From an uncultured Clostridia bacterium (lineage in GTDB: Bacteria; Bacillota; Clostridia; Lachnospirales; Lachnospiraceae), in contig CAMZAI010000036.1 in the NCBI GenBank assembly GCA_947304065.1, forward strand, positions 1-16,727: 16,727 nucleotides of DNA, read 5' to 3'. The notes beneath the pieces were generated by a model. The model was not told where the DNA came from and made no database searches. It saw nothing but the letters and a program-made list of their open reading frames with translations. A program made the position numbers and the translations under genes. Below are positions 1 to 7,612 of this stretch, in pieces. Position 1 is the stretch's first letter, and each line of letters starts with the position of its first letter.

Positions 1-938
1 CATCGGATGAAGAGCTTCGCTGTATTTACATTTCTCGAATTCCTCGCGAGCATTATTGCATATGAGGTCCTGCAGCCCGAGAAGGGGTTGAGGCTGTAGA
101 CCGGCATCAGACCATAGCCGAGGCTGTTCAGGCGCATCTTCGAGGAAACCGCAAATCCGAAGCCTGCCACGCCGTTTCCGAGCGCCTCTACCACCTCGTC
201 GGAGGAGTTCGTAAAAATTATGTTCTTTGCGGACATCTTCCAGAAAACCTCAGCCGCATTGCTGCCTTCGGGGATCACGATCTCACTGTGCCCGTACGCC
301 TCAAGCGCCTTCTTAAGGTCGTCCGAACGGTCGAATGTCGCGGAGCAGAGCGCGTAAGTCGAGAAGGATCTCAGCGGATTGGGCATATAGATCAGGCCCT
401 TGTATCTCTCCTCCGTCAGTTCCCAGATATTCGTGATCGGGCACGAATCCCAGCGTTTCGCGCTGTAAAAGAGGAGCTCGGCTTCATTTACAAAATCAAC
501 GGGCTCCTTATCGCCCCGCATGCTCATATGCGCGGCAATGTCCGAAGGAAGATACGGGACGACCGCTGATGTATTCACAAGCCTTTCCCTGAAATCTCCG
601 CTGTTATCGGTGCAGATCACCACATCGCAGTCTGAGCCGCCGTTTTTAAAGTTCGCCTCCACCGCATCGATCAGGTCTGGGCTCCTCAGATCCCTTATCT
701 CCACGCAGAGACCGGGATACTGCGCTTCAAAGCTCTCCTTAGTCTGCGCGGCCCTGGTAGTGACCGTGTAAACTATCAGGATATCCTCTTTGAGCGCTTT
801 TTCGTATAGTTCGCTCACGGATTCATCAGCAGTGAGTGCAGCGGCTTCGAGCCACTCGTCCCGCTCTTTTTTGCCGCAGCCCGTGAACGCCGCAGCGATC
901 AGTATAAATATCGCAAGCCTTCCAAGTAGCTTTCCCAT
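1..938 (-). CDS. Extracellular solute-binding lipoprotein, Fe(III)/AfuA-like family (3' end cut by window)
   Basis: The reading frame is open from an ATG at 936-938 to the left edge, giving 312 residues without a stop. A short basic start (MGKLLGR) and a hydrophobic stretch lead to a lipobox FTGC with Cys21, so this is probably a membrane-anchored lipoprotein exposed outside the cell. The body has features of type-2 periplasmic binding proteins of the SBP_bac_6/AfuA kind: an early beta strand (ILIVYTV), a DVVICTD strand, and a late segment NVNTAKLFIR that matches the usual 'xAAKLFI' region near the C-terminus. The start is supported by GGAGG about 10 bases upstream. It overlaps the end of the preceding binding-protein gene by 40 bases, so the two are translated from one message. 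The ligand is unknown; relatives bind iron, hexose phosphates or phosphoglycerate. The location behind a two-component system suggests a sensing role or the start of an ABC transporter continuing off the left edge. Confidence 0.85.
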   Translation of the reverse strand, partial: MGKLLGRLAIFILIAAAFTGCGKKERDEWLEAAALTADESVSELYEKALKEDILIVYTVTTRAAQTKESFEAQYPGLCVEIRDLRSPDLIDAVEANFKNGGSDCDVVICTDNSGDFRERLVNTSAVVPYLPSDIAAHMSMRGDKEPVDFVNEAELLFYSAKRWDSCPITNIWELTEERYKGLIYMPNPLRSFSTYALCSATFDRSDDLKKALEAYGHSEIVIPEGSNAAEVFWKMSAKNIIFTNSSDEVVEALGNGVAGFGFAVSSKMRLNSLGYGLMPVYSLNPFSGCRTSYAIMLARNSRNVNTAKLFIR

Positions 939-2296
939 TCGACATCATCCTCCGGATCTGTTATTCCCGTGACAAAATTCTGTATCGCGCGGTCCACGTA
1001 GTCCGCAAGTCCGCTCACGGGCTCATGAAGGACCGGCTCCGCGGGCAGCAGCACCCTGTAACTCATCTGCGCACGCGCGTCTATGTATTCGGCGTCGGAA
1101 TTGACTCCGTTCCATGTGACTCCGGCAAGATATCTCTCGGGTACATGCATCGGTCCTATGCCGTTCAGGTTCTTGTTCTGCGATGTGTTCCAGATATATT
1201 TCTTCGTAGCGATCGTCGAGACCGTTCCGTAGATACTTACGTCCCTGCCGTCCGAAAAGGTCCAGTCTTTGCCTTCCTCTCCGTAGCGGGCGATCAGCGA
1301 GGCCTCTTCACTGAGCATCGTCTCCAGCAGCAGGGCCGCCGGGTCCTTCTTCGTGCTCCTGCCCGTGATCACGCCCCCAACCGTCGGCTCCTCGCTGTAA
1401 TAGAGCGCGTTTCCGGTCCCGTCCGGGCCCGTAAGCGGCGGCACGTGAACAAAGCGCGCCATGATCTCGGGATTGCCCTGGTAAATGACATCCGAGATCG
1501 AATCGGTACAGAAAGCCCCTGCCAGGTCATTCGGGCTGTTCACCATTTCGGAAAGACCGTTTAAATGCCTTGTAAAGCAGTTCGCGTCGATGAGGCCTTC
1601 CTCAAAGAGCTTCGCGCAGAATTTCAAACCCTCGCGGAATTCATCCGTCCCGGCAACGCAGACAGCTTCCTGCTCAGCCGGATCGAAATACGAGTGATAG
1701 GGATCGCAGCTGACAAACGCATTGAGGATCAGCTCGACAGGCATATAGAAATAATCGTCCCCGGACCCGATCAGCGGTATCTCGTCCGCCTTTCCGTTGC
1801 CGTTCGGATCATTCTCTTTAAACGCTTTCAGGACCTCATACAGCTCGTCTGTTGTCTTCGGAGCGGCAAGCCCCAGCCCGGTCAGCCATTCGACATTGAT
1901 CCAGAGGATCTGCCCGGCTCTCGTAGGAACACGGCTGCCGTAATTCTCATAGTACATGCGTCCGTCGACGGTCGCGATGTCGCCGGAATCGACGTAAGGT
2001 TTAAGTTCTTCTTCGGTGATCGTAAAATCGCCTCCGAACAGGATCACATCGATATCGGCGTCGGAAGAGAACAGCGCGTCCAGATAGTCGGTCGCACCGG
2101 TCTGCCTTACCACGCTGACCTCGATATCCAGCCCGGTCTTTTCCTCCAGCCACTTCACATAATAATTGGTCGAAGGATCCTGAACATAATCGGAAAACGG
2201 TACCGCAACGCGCAATACCGGAGGCTGTGACTCCACACCACAGCCTCCGGCCAGTATGCACAATATCATGAAAAGTACCGAAATCCTTCTTTTCAC
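899..2296 (-). CDS. Extracellular solute-binding lipoprotein, family 1 (LplA/YtcQ-like)
   Basis: This is a 465-residue ABC-type solute-binding protein. The N-terminus (MKRRISVLFM) and hydrophobic core end at LAGGC, with Cys19 as the probable lipidated residue. The mature part starts with a typical VLRVAVPFSDY strand followed by YVKWLEEKTGLDIEV, as in carbohydrate-binding family 1 proteins. A DPNGNGKADE loop at residues 163-172 resembles the calcium-binding loop common in the LplA/YtcQ group. The start codon is GTG at 2294-2296 and overlaps the TGA of the upstream regulator gene (GTGA), which implies translational coupling; the KRR sequence favours GTG over the ATG at codon 10. The ligand is probably a sugar or oligosaccharide, by family only. 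No permease or ATPase gene lies next to it, so it may serve the sensor kinase encoded upstream or a transporter elsewhere. Confidence 0.88.
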   Translation of the reverse strand: MKRRISVLFMILCILAGGCGVESQPPVLRVAVPFSDYVQDPSTNYYVKWLEEKTGLDIEVSVVRQTGATDYLDALFSSDADIDVILFGGDFTITEEELKPYVDSGDIATVDGRMYYENYGSRVPTRAGQILWINVEWLTGLGLAAPKTTDELYEVLKAFKENDPNGNGKADEIPLIGSGDDYFYMPVELILNAFVSCDPYHSYFDPAEQEAVCVAGTDEFREGLKFCAKLFEEGLIDANCFTRHLNGLSEMVNSPNDLAGAFCTDSISDVIYQGNPEIMARFVHVPPLTGPDGTGNALYYSEEPTVGGVITGRSTKKDPAALLLETMLSEEASLIARYGEEGKDWTFSDGRDVSIYGTVSTIATKKYIWNTSQNKNLNGIGPMHVPERYLAGVTWNGVNSDAEYIDARAQMSYRVLLPAEPVLHEPVSGLADYVDRAIQNFVTGITDPEDDVEWESYLEGLRYLY

Positions 2297-3051
2297 TCTT
2301 CTTTATCTCGCATTTCCTTCGGTGAAAAACCGAATTTTTCTTTGAATACCTTGAAAAAATGATAATAATCCGAATACCCCGTCTGCAGGGCGACTTCTTT
2401 TATCAGGATATCGGGCTTTTTCAGCAGCTCGTACGCATGCTGCATCCTCAGATCGGTCAGATAAACATTTAAAGACCTGCCCGTATTCTTCTGGAACAGC
2501 CTGCAGATGTAGTTCCTCGAATAATCGAACTCCTCGGCGAGGCTGTCGAGTGTAAGCTTCTCTGCGTAATGCTCTTCGGTATATGCGCGGATCCTGTCAA
2601 ATACGCTCGCGGGCTCGCCTTCCTCCGCCTCTTCCTTTTCTTCCTCTCCGACGCTGTAGCCCTTCTGCGGTCTCAGCTTCGAGAGCCTTGAGTTAAGGCG
2701 TTCGAGCACCAGCTGCATTTCCACGTCCCTGACGGGCTTTAAGATATAGTCGAAACCCGAGCCCTGGAAGAACCGCCTCACATCCTCAAAATCGTTATAA
2801 GCGGAGAGCATGACAAATTCGCAGTCCACGCCCGCCGCTTTGATCTTTCCTATCAGTTCGTTGCCGTCCATGCCGGGCATCTTAAGATCGCAGAATACGA
2901 CGTCCGGAGCCTTCCCGATGATATCGCCGAGAGCTGCCGCGGGATCGGTACTCATGCCCACGACCTCGAACGCGTTATCGAGCCACGGCACGCGGTCTAT
3001 CATCTCTTCGAGGATCAGCTCGTCGTCGTCAACCAGAAATACCTTATACAT
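2293..3051 (-). CDS. AraC-type (YesN-like) response regulator
   Basis: This 252-residue DNA-binding response regulator has a receiver domain at residues 1-120, with acidic residues D8-D10, phospho-acceptor Asp55 in FCDLKMPGMDG, Ser83 and the conserved Lys105 in ILKP. A very acidic linker (residues 134-146, mostly Glu) follows. The C-terminal AraC/XylS domain occupies about residues 150-250, with two helix-turn-helix units (LTLDSLAEEF and IKEVALQTGYSD) and the family signature FKEKFGFSP. The length matches the short REC-AraC form (about 250 residues, like HptR) rather than the long YesN form of about 500. The ATG at 3051 has GGAGG 8 bases upstream. The gene overlaps the end of the kinase gene by 8 bases, so the pair is co-translated. 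It probably activates the binding-protein genes downstream or a transport operon beyond the window. Confidence 0.95.
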   Translation of the reverse strand: MYKVFLVDDDELILEEMIDRVPWLDNAFEVVGMSTDPAAALGDIIGKAPDVVFCDLKMPGMDGNELIGKIKAAGVDCEFVMLSAYNDFEDVRRFFQGSGFDYILKPVRDVEMQLVLERLNSRLSKLRPQKGYSVGEEEKEEAEEGEPASVFDRIRAYTEEHYAEKLTLDSLAEEFDYSRNYICRLFQKNTGRSLNVYLTDLRMQHAYELLKKPDILIKEVALQTGYSDYYHFFKVFKEKFGFSPKEMRDKEE

Positions 3052-5260
3052 CCGCGGTACCTCCGGCTCTTCCGCTGAACTCTCCGAGCACGTTCTTGAT
3101 CACCTTCGTGCGCGGGAGATACTTCATGATCATGCGTTTCAGTTCTACAGAATCCACGGGCTTCGTCAGATAATCGTCGAATCCGCCCGCAAGATATCTC
3201 TCTTTCGCGCCGCTTACCGCATCCGCGGTCATGCAGATGATGATCGTATCGCGGTTCATTCCGTCCGCCTGATCCTTTATCCTGCGCATGGTCTCTGTAC
3301 CGTCCATCTCGGGCATTCTCTGATCCATGAGGATGATGTCGTATTTCTTCTCCGTCGTGCGCTTTAGCGCCTCACGGCCGCTTACCGCGCCTTCAAGCTG
3401 CATGCAGGTCTTCTTGAGCAGACCTTCGGCTACCAGGATGTTTACCCTCGTATCGTCGACGATCAGGATCCTTGCCTCGGGAGCGGTGAACAGCTCCTGC
3501 TTCACATGGCTGTCGCGGATGCTCTGCTCGTACTTTGCCTTAAAGTCGCCCACCGGCTCCTCGGAAACGATCCTCTGCGGTATCGTGATCGTAAACGTGG
3601 TACCCTCATGATAAATGCTGTCAACCTTGATCTCACCGTGCATCATGTCGACGAGATTGCGCGTGATAGCAAGTCCGAGACCTGTTCCTTCGGTCGTTGA
3701 ATTATGTTCAAGGTCCATTCTCTCGAACTTTCCGAACAGTCTCTCAAGGTCCTCGGCCTTTATTCCTATGCCGGTATCCTTTATCTTTATGATCAGCTTG
3801 AATTCTGCGCCGTTTTCGGTCCTTTCGGGCTCAGTGCAGCTGACCTCGAGCTCTACGGTACCGGTCTCGGTATACTTGACAGCATTGTTTAGAACATTGA
3901 TCAATATCTGTCTGACTCTGGTTTCATCACCGTACAGACCGTCGGGGATCGAACTGTCGATCCTGACCTTAAAGTCGAGTCCCTTCGCATCGGCCTTCAT
4001 CGCGATCATATTGCCGGTATCGTTCAGAACGGAGCTGAGCTTGTACTCGCCGTTGACGATCTCCATCTTGCCGGCCTCGATCTTCGAGAAGTCGAGGATA
4101 TCGTTAATGATGTTGAGCAGGTTGCCGCCGGCGTTCCTGATATTGCCCGCGTAGGAGCATATCTCAGAAAATACCGCGCGTACCTTTTCTTCGTTCTCGG
4201 GGAACTTGTCGCGCGCCTGCATGCTCTCGTTTATGATCATCTCGTTCATGCCGAGAACGGCGTTGAGCGGCGTTCTTATCTCATGCGACATGTTCGCGAG
4301 GAAGTCGCTCTTCGCGCTGTTCGCGCGCTCGGCGATCTCTTTGTCCCTGCGGATCTCCTCATTCTCCATGAGCTTCTGTCCGAAGCCCGCCACGAACATG
4401 ATCATAGCGGTAAACATAACGAGTCCGAGTGAGAATACAAAGAGTATTACCGCGATAACGCTGTAGCTGTCGCTTCCGCCTTCCCTGACAAAGATATTCC
4501 TGGCCCAGACGCCGATCAGATAGCCGCCTATGCAGGAGCCCAGCAGGAATACGAAATACGATATATTCAGGGCGTTCCTGAAAGGACGCGACAGTATCGA
4601 ATGGTCCGTTCTTCCCCGGATCAGGTGCTCTCCGAACTGGCGCCTCATGGCTATGATCATAACGGGCATGATCAGGAAGCTGCTCATGATAAATACGATA
4701 TAAAGCGTCAGGAACAGCACGTTGTCGCTGAGCATTCTCGCGGTCCAGCATCCGTATTCGAGAGCTGCATAAATAAGTGCGGTAATAGCCATGTAGGGCT
4801 TTCTCAGGACCTTTGTGCGCCGGTATTTGAGGTAATATGCGAGAGTTTGGATACTGAAGCACGAAACGAGCGTAACTGCCGCTTCTTCCCATGCGGCTAT
4901 GAAGATCCCGTCATATTCATAGTATAAAAAGAAATGGAATACGCCGAACGGAACGGGCAGGAACTGCCATATCGAAAGATACGACCGCTCTTCTTCGACC
5001 TGAAGCGTGCGTATCAGAATGGCAAGAATGACAAAGCTGATATTCCAGCCAAGATAGGTAAAATAGTTGGAGATGGTCGGATATCCGTGCATTACGAGAT
5101 TATACTCGACCCAGTAATAGTTCGTCAGATTGTTGAAAAGGAAAAAGAGCGCAAGGAGCAGCCAGTATCTCTTCGAACCGGTTATAAATCGTCCAAACGC
5201 AGTATTGAGTGATATGACGGTAATCACAAGGGCTATTATCAGGCCAAATGTCTCATACAT
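3044..5260 (-). CDS. Polytopic hybrid sensor histidine kinase with C-terminal receiver domain
   Basis: This 738-residue membrane kinase has about eight or nine hydrophobic segments filling residues 1-292. The DHp helix carries the H-box SHEIRTPLNAV with His326. The ATPase domain shows an N-box around Asn459, the DTGIGI box at 495-500 and the GTGLGL box at 525-530. A C-terminal receiver (about 596-718) has D602/D603, phospho-acceptor Asp646 in LMDQRMPEMDG, Thr678 and Lys700. A loop of roughly 15 residues rich in charge (around MQARDKFPENEEK, 347-359) widens the DHp hairpin. The tail after the receiver is too short for a histidine phosphotransfer domain. There is no large extracellular ligand domain, so sensing would be through the membrane part or a partner such as the lipoprotein binding proteins encoded downstream. 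The ATG at 5258-5260 follows GAGG about 10 bases upstream. It is the first gene of the cluster. Confidence 0.95.
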   Translation of the reverse strand: MYETFGLIIALVITVISLNTAFGRFITGSKRYWLLLALFFLFNNLTNYYWVEYNLVMHGYPTISNYFTYLGWNISFVILAILIRTLQVEEERSYLSIWQFLPVPFGVFHFFLYYEYDGIFIAAWEEAAVTLVSCFSIQTLAYYLKYRRTKVLRKPYMAITALIYAALEYGCWTARMLSDNVLFLTLYIVFIMSSFLIMPVMIIAMRRQFGEHLIRGRTDHSILSRPFRNALNISYFVFLLGSCIGGYLIGVWARNIFVREGGSDSYSVIAVILFVFSLGLVMFTAMIMFVAGFGQKLMENEEIRRDKEIAERANSAKSDFLANMSHEIRTPLNAVLGMNEMIINESMQARDKFPENEEKVRAVFSEICSYAGNIRNAGGNLLNIINDILDFSKIEAGKMEIVNGEYKLSSVLNDTGNMIAMKADAKGLDFKVRIDSSIPDGLYGDETRVRQILINVLNNAVKYTETGTVELEVSCTEPERTENGAEFKLIIKIKDTGIGIKAEDLERLFGKFERMDLEHNSTTEGTGLGLAITRNLVDMMHGEIKVDSIYHEGTTFTITIPQRIVSEEPVGDFKAKYEQSIRDSHVKQELFTAPEARILIVDDTRVNILVAEGLLKKTCMQLEGAVSGREALKRTTEKKYDIILMDQRMPEMDGTETMRRIKDQADGMNRDTIIICMTADAVSGAKERYLAGGFDDYLTKPVDSVELKRMIMKYLPRTKVIKNVLGEFSGRAGGTADV

Positions 5261-5313
5261 ATCCGTTTTTCCTCATCATCCGTGCATCCGCGCGGCTTTC
5301 AAAGCAGCAGCAC

Positions 5314-5346
5314 TCCGTAAAAATACGTGAATAGTATTTTTACGGA
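5314..5346. repeat. Perfect 13-bp inverted repeat upstream of the sensor kinase gene
   Basis: The arms TCCGTAAAAATAC (5314-5326) and GTATTTTTACGGA (5334-5346) are exact reverse complements around a 7-base centre. The element lies 54 bases before the kinase start and 43 bases after the protease stop. No T-run follows on either strand, so it is not a standard terminator. An AT-rich stretch with a -10-like TATTAT (minus strand, 5355-5360) sits immediately upstream, which would put the repeat at about +2 to +34 of a kinase transcript. An operator, or a 5'-leader hairpin, is the likeliest role. The match is directly visible; the role is inferred. Confidence 0.75.
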
Positions 5347-5389
5347 AATGTTGTATAATATAGTTGAACAATGTTAATAAAAGACCTGA

Positions 5390-6568
5390 TCACTTAAGGA
5401 GCGCCATCAGCTCGTCACCGTAACGGAGCAGAAGCTCGGTCGCGATCATCATGAGCACCTGTACCACGCCTGCGGCTATGAGCTCCCAGGTAATGAGCTT
5501 TACACGGCTCACCGGAGCGGGCTCGAGCGGAACCTGCGCATATACGGGTTCGGCAAGGAATGTACCGTCCTCGGCATGCGTGATGACCTCGCGCTCTGCA
5601 GCCAAAGGTTTAGGCTGACCGGCACCGAACATGGAGCACATGATCTCCCATCGGCCGCAGCGTTTTGCGATAAGCCTGAGAAGCAGGAATACAAGAATAC
5701 CTCCGACTATGGCAGGTATCAGATAGCCCCGGATGATCAGAAGGATATCAGCAACGGTAAGCGAATCGGCTGCGGTACCCATGAAAGCTTCCACCGAGAA
5801 ATCATCCGTACCCATGATGCGCTCGATAAGAGCCATGGTATTTATATCGTTCTCGGCCTTCGCCGTGTCATATAGATTCTGCATCCAATTGAGCGCCGCG
5901 GGAAGTCCGTAGATCGTTACCACAGACACCGCATTGACCAGCGCATGAACTATCATGGTCGACCAGATGGAATCCGTCGCCTCAACTATCAGCGCGAAGA
6001 TCACGCCGAGCACAAAGGCATATGTGAACTGGTTCAGATTGCCGTGAACAAGCCCGAACAGCAGGCCCGAGAGCAGCGCGGCTCCGAAGCCGGCAGCCAG
6101 TCTGTAGGTATTATAGAAGATACCGCGGTAAGTAAACTCCTCGAGGAACGCGGGGAGTATCGCGATGATCAGTATCCCGACCACAAAAGGAACCTCATCG
6201 GTCACACCGAACATCACCGACGAGATAACGTTTGTCGAATAGAGCATGGAAAGCGAGTTAAAAAAGTTCAGTACGGGGGTAAGGCAGATATAGATCAGAA
6301 TACAGAGCAGTATGTTCGAGAACCTGATCTTCCTGAATCTGAGGAACTCAAAGCCCTTCTTTTTGTCTCTGTTGCTGCATATAAAATAAATGATCGCGGG
6401 CACGGCAAAGATCAGCTGTGAGTATACCAGCTGCAATGTGATCTTACCCATAAAGATATCTATTCCTAATCCGCTGAGGATACCAACCACAATCTCAAAT
6501 ACGATCGCGATCATGACTATGGCAAGGAAAAGAAGGTTAACACCCTTTATTGCTTTCTGAGTCTCCAT
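5390..6568 (-). CDS. CPBP (CAAX/Abi) family intramembrane metalloprotease
   Basis: This 392-residue polytopic membrane protein has all three CPBP signature motifs: EEFTYR (Glu143, Glu144, Arg148), FGLVH (His175) and HALVN (His208, Asn212). These build the metal-dependent active site of the Rce1/CPBP family, which cleaves peptides within the membrane; members process CAAX proteins, bacteriocin leaders or have immunity roles. About four membrane segments come before motif 1, and one near 283-300. A cytoplasmic-looking linker (305-357) and a further membrane segment (360-382) extend the C-terminus beyond the usual core. The start at 6568 is chosen because AAGGGGG lies 6 bases upstream and a good promoter lies just before; the frame stays open further upstream, but that would put the coding start before the promoter. 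The substrate is unknown and the neighbours give no hint. It is transcribed alone. Confidence 0.9.
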   Translation of the reverse strand: METQKAIKGVNLLFLAIVMIAIVFEIVVGILSGLGIDIFMGKITLQLVYSQLIFAVPAIIYFICSNRDKKKGFEFLRFRKIRFSNILLCILIYICLTPVLNFFNSLSMLYSTNVISSVMFGVTDEVPFVVGILIIAILPAFLEEFTYRGIFYNTYRLAAGFGAALLSGLLFGLVHGNLNQFTYAFVLGVIFALIVEATDSIWSTMIVHALVNAVSVVTIYGLPAALNWMQNLYDTAKAENDINTMALIERIMGTDDFSVEAFMGTAADSLTVADILLIIRGYLIPAIVGGILVFLLLRLIAKRCGRWEIMCSMFGAGQPKPLAAEREVITHAEDGTFLAEPVYAQVPLEPAPVSRVKLITWELIAAGVVQVLMMIATELLLRYGDELMALLK

Positions 6569-6579
6569 AAAAAACCCCC

Positions 6580-6608
6580 TTGAACACTTGGTAAATTTAT
6601 GATACAAC
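6580..6608 (+). promoter_or_regulatory. Possible weak promoter for the CvfB-like gene
   Basis: TTGAAC (6580-6585) and TACAAC (6603-6608) are 17 bases apart, each matching four of six consensus positions. It overlaps the divergent protease promoter, so the two would compete. A hairpin-forming palindrome (AAGCTTCCGGAAGGCTT, about 6646-6662) would fall in the leader. The boxes are weak and other placements are possible. Confidence 0.3.
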
Positions 6609-6627
6609 ATAGAGCGTCTGTTGGCAA
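6599..6627 (-). promoter_or_regulatory. Sigma-A-type promoter for the CPBP protease gene
   Basis: On the minus strand a -35 box TTGCCA (6627-6622) and a -10 box TATCAT (6604-6599) are separated by exactly 17 bases. The predicted start of transcription near 6592 gives a leader of about 24 bases with the AAGGGGG ribosome site. This placement also supports the chosen start codon at 6568. Confidence 0.65.
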
Positions 6628-6683
6628 GTAAACAGGCGTTGCAAAAGCTTCCGGAAGGCTTCATTTCCGGGAAAGGAAAAACC

Positions 6684-7577
6684 ATGATACAGCTGGGACG
6701 TGAACAGAATCTGAAGGTGCTGAGAACCGCATCGATAGGTGTCTATCTGGGCGAGGAGCGTGATCCCCTCGCGGTTTTCTCGCGCACGGATTCTGCCAAT
6801 ACTTCAAGCATTACCGACCGTACGGATATACTGCTTCCGAAGAACGAAATTAAATCAGGATTAAATATTGGAGACACTGTAAGGGCTTTTGTATACCTCG
6901 ATTCCGAGGATCGCCCGATCGCCACTCTGCGCACTCCTATGCTTACGATAGGCTCGTTCGCGATGCTTACCGTAAAGGACATAAACAAGATCGGCGCCTT
7001 CCTCGACTGGGGTCTGGCAAAGGACCTTTTCCTCCCTTACAGGGAGATGACCTGCTCCCCTTCTGTCGGCGACAGGGTACTCGTAACCCTCTATGTGGAC
7101 AAGTCAAAGAGACTCTGCGCCACGATGAAGCTCTATAAGTATCTGAGAACAGACAGCGACTACGAGAAGTCCGACTGGGCTGACGGCACAGTATACGAAC
7201 TCTCCGACGAACACGGCGCTTACGTGGCCATCGACAATCTCTTCTCCGGCATGATACCTGCGCGTGAGCTGATGCGACCCGTAAAGGTCGGTGAATCGCT
7301 CCGTTTGAGGATCGCGAAGATCCTCCCGGACGGCAAACTGGAGCTCAGTATGAGAGAGCCGGGATACCTCCAGTTAGGCCCCGACTGCGAACTGATTTTT
7401 AAGAAGCTCAAGGCCGCAGATGGCGGATTTCTGCCGTTCCACGACCGTTCCGATGCCGAATTAATTAAATCTGAATTTAATATGTCAAAGAATTCTTTCA
7501 AGCGTGCGATAGGTCATTTGATGAAAGATGACCTGATAGACATACTGGATAACGGGATCAAAATAAAAGAGCGCTGA
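6684..7577 (+). CDS. S1-domain RNA-binding protein, CvfB/YitL family
   Basis: This 297-residue protein matches the CvfB (conserved virulence factor B)/YitL family in length and layout: tandem S1-like beta-barrels at about residues 8-84, 90-150 and 165-225, and a winged-helix end at about 232-297. The hallmark segment INKIGAFLDWGLAKDLFLP (100-118) is very typical of the second S1 barrel. The family binds RNA and in staphylococci affects expression of virulence and other genes; the precise role elsewhere is not settled. The start at 6684 (MIQLGREQNL) is chosen because AAAGGA lies 6 bases upstream and homologues begin there; an upstream in-frame ATG-less extension from 6621 has no ribosome site. 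It is the only plus-strand gene here, divergent from the protease and convergent with the CheY-like gene. Its TGA lies inside the terminator stem. Confidence 0.9.
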   Translation: MIQLGREQNLKVLRTASIGVYLGEERDPLAVFSRTDSANTSSITDRTDILLPKNEIKSGLNIGDTVRAFVYLDSEDRPIATLRTPMLTIGSFAMLTVKDINKIGAFLDWGLAKDLFLPYREMTCSPSVGDRVLVTLYVDKSKRLCATMKLYKYLRTDSDYEKSDWADGTVYELSDEHGAYVAIDNLFSGMIPARELMRPVKVGESLRLRIAKILPDGKLELSMREPGYLQLGPDCELIFKKLKAADGGFLPFHDRSDAELIKSEFNMSKNSFKRAIGHLMKDDLIDILDNGIKIKER

Positions 7578-7599
7578 TCGTCGATCGGCGCTCCTTTTT
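7569..7599. terminator. Bidirectional rho-independent terminator between convergent genes
   Basis: The arms GAGCGCTGATC (7569-7579) and GATCGGCGCTC (7583-7593) pair over 11 positions with one T-G wobble and a 3-base loop. CTTTTTA follows on the plus strand. On the minus strand the same stem is followed by TTTTATTTT. It can therefore end both the CvfB-like transcript and the long motility-linked transcript. The CvfB stop codon (7575-7577) is part of the stem. Confidence 0.88.
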
Positions 7600-7612
7600 A
7601 TATTCACATATC

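Noticed and set aside
5314..5346. The 13-bp inverted repeat as a rho-independent terminator of the protease gene.
   Set aside because: No T-run follows the stem on either strand and the stem is AT-rich. It is kept as an operator or leader-hairpin candidate.
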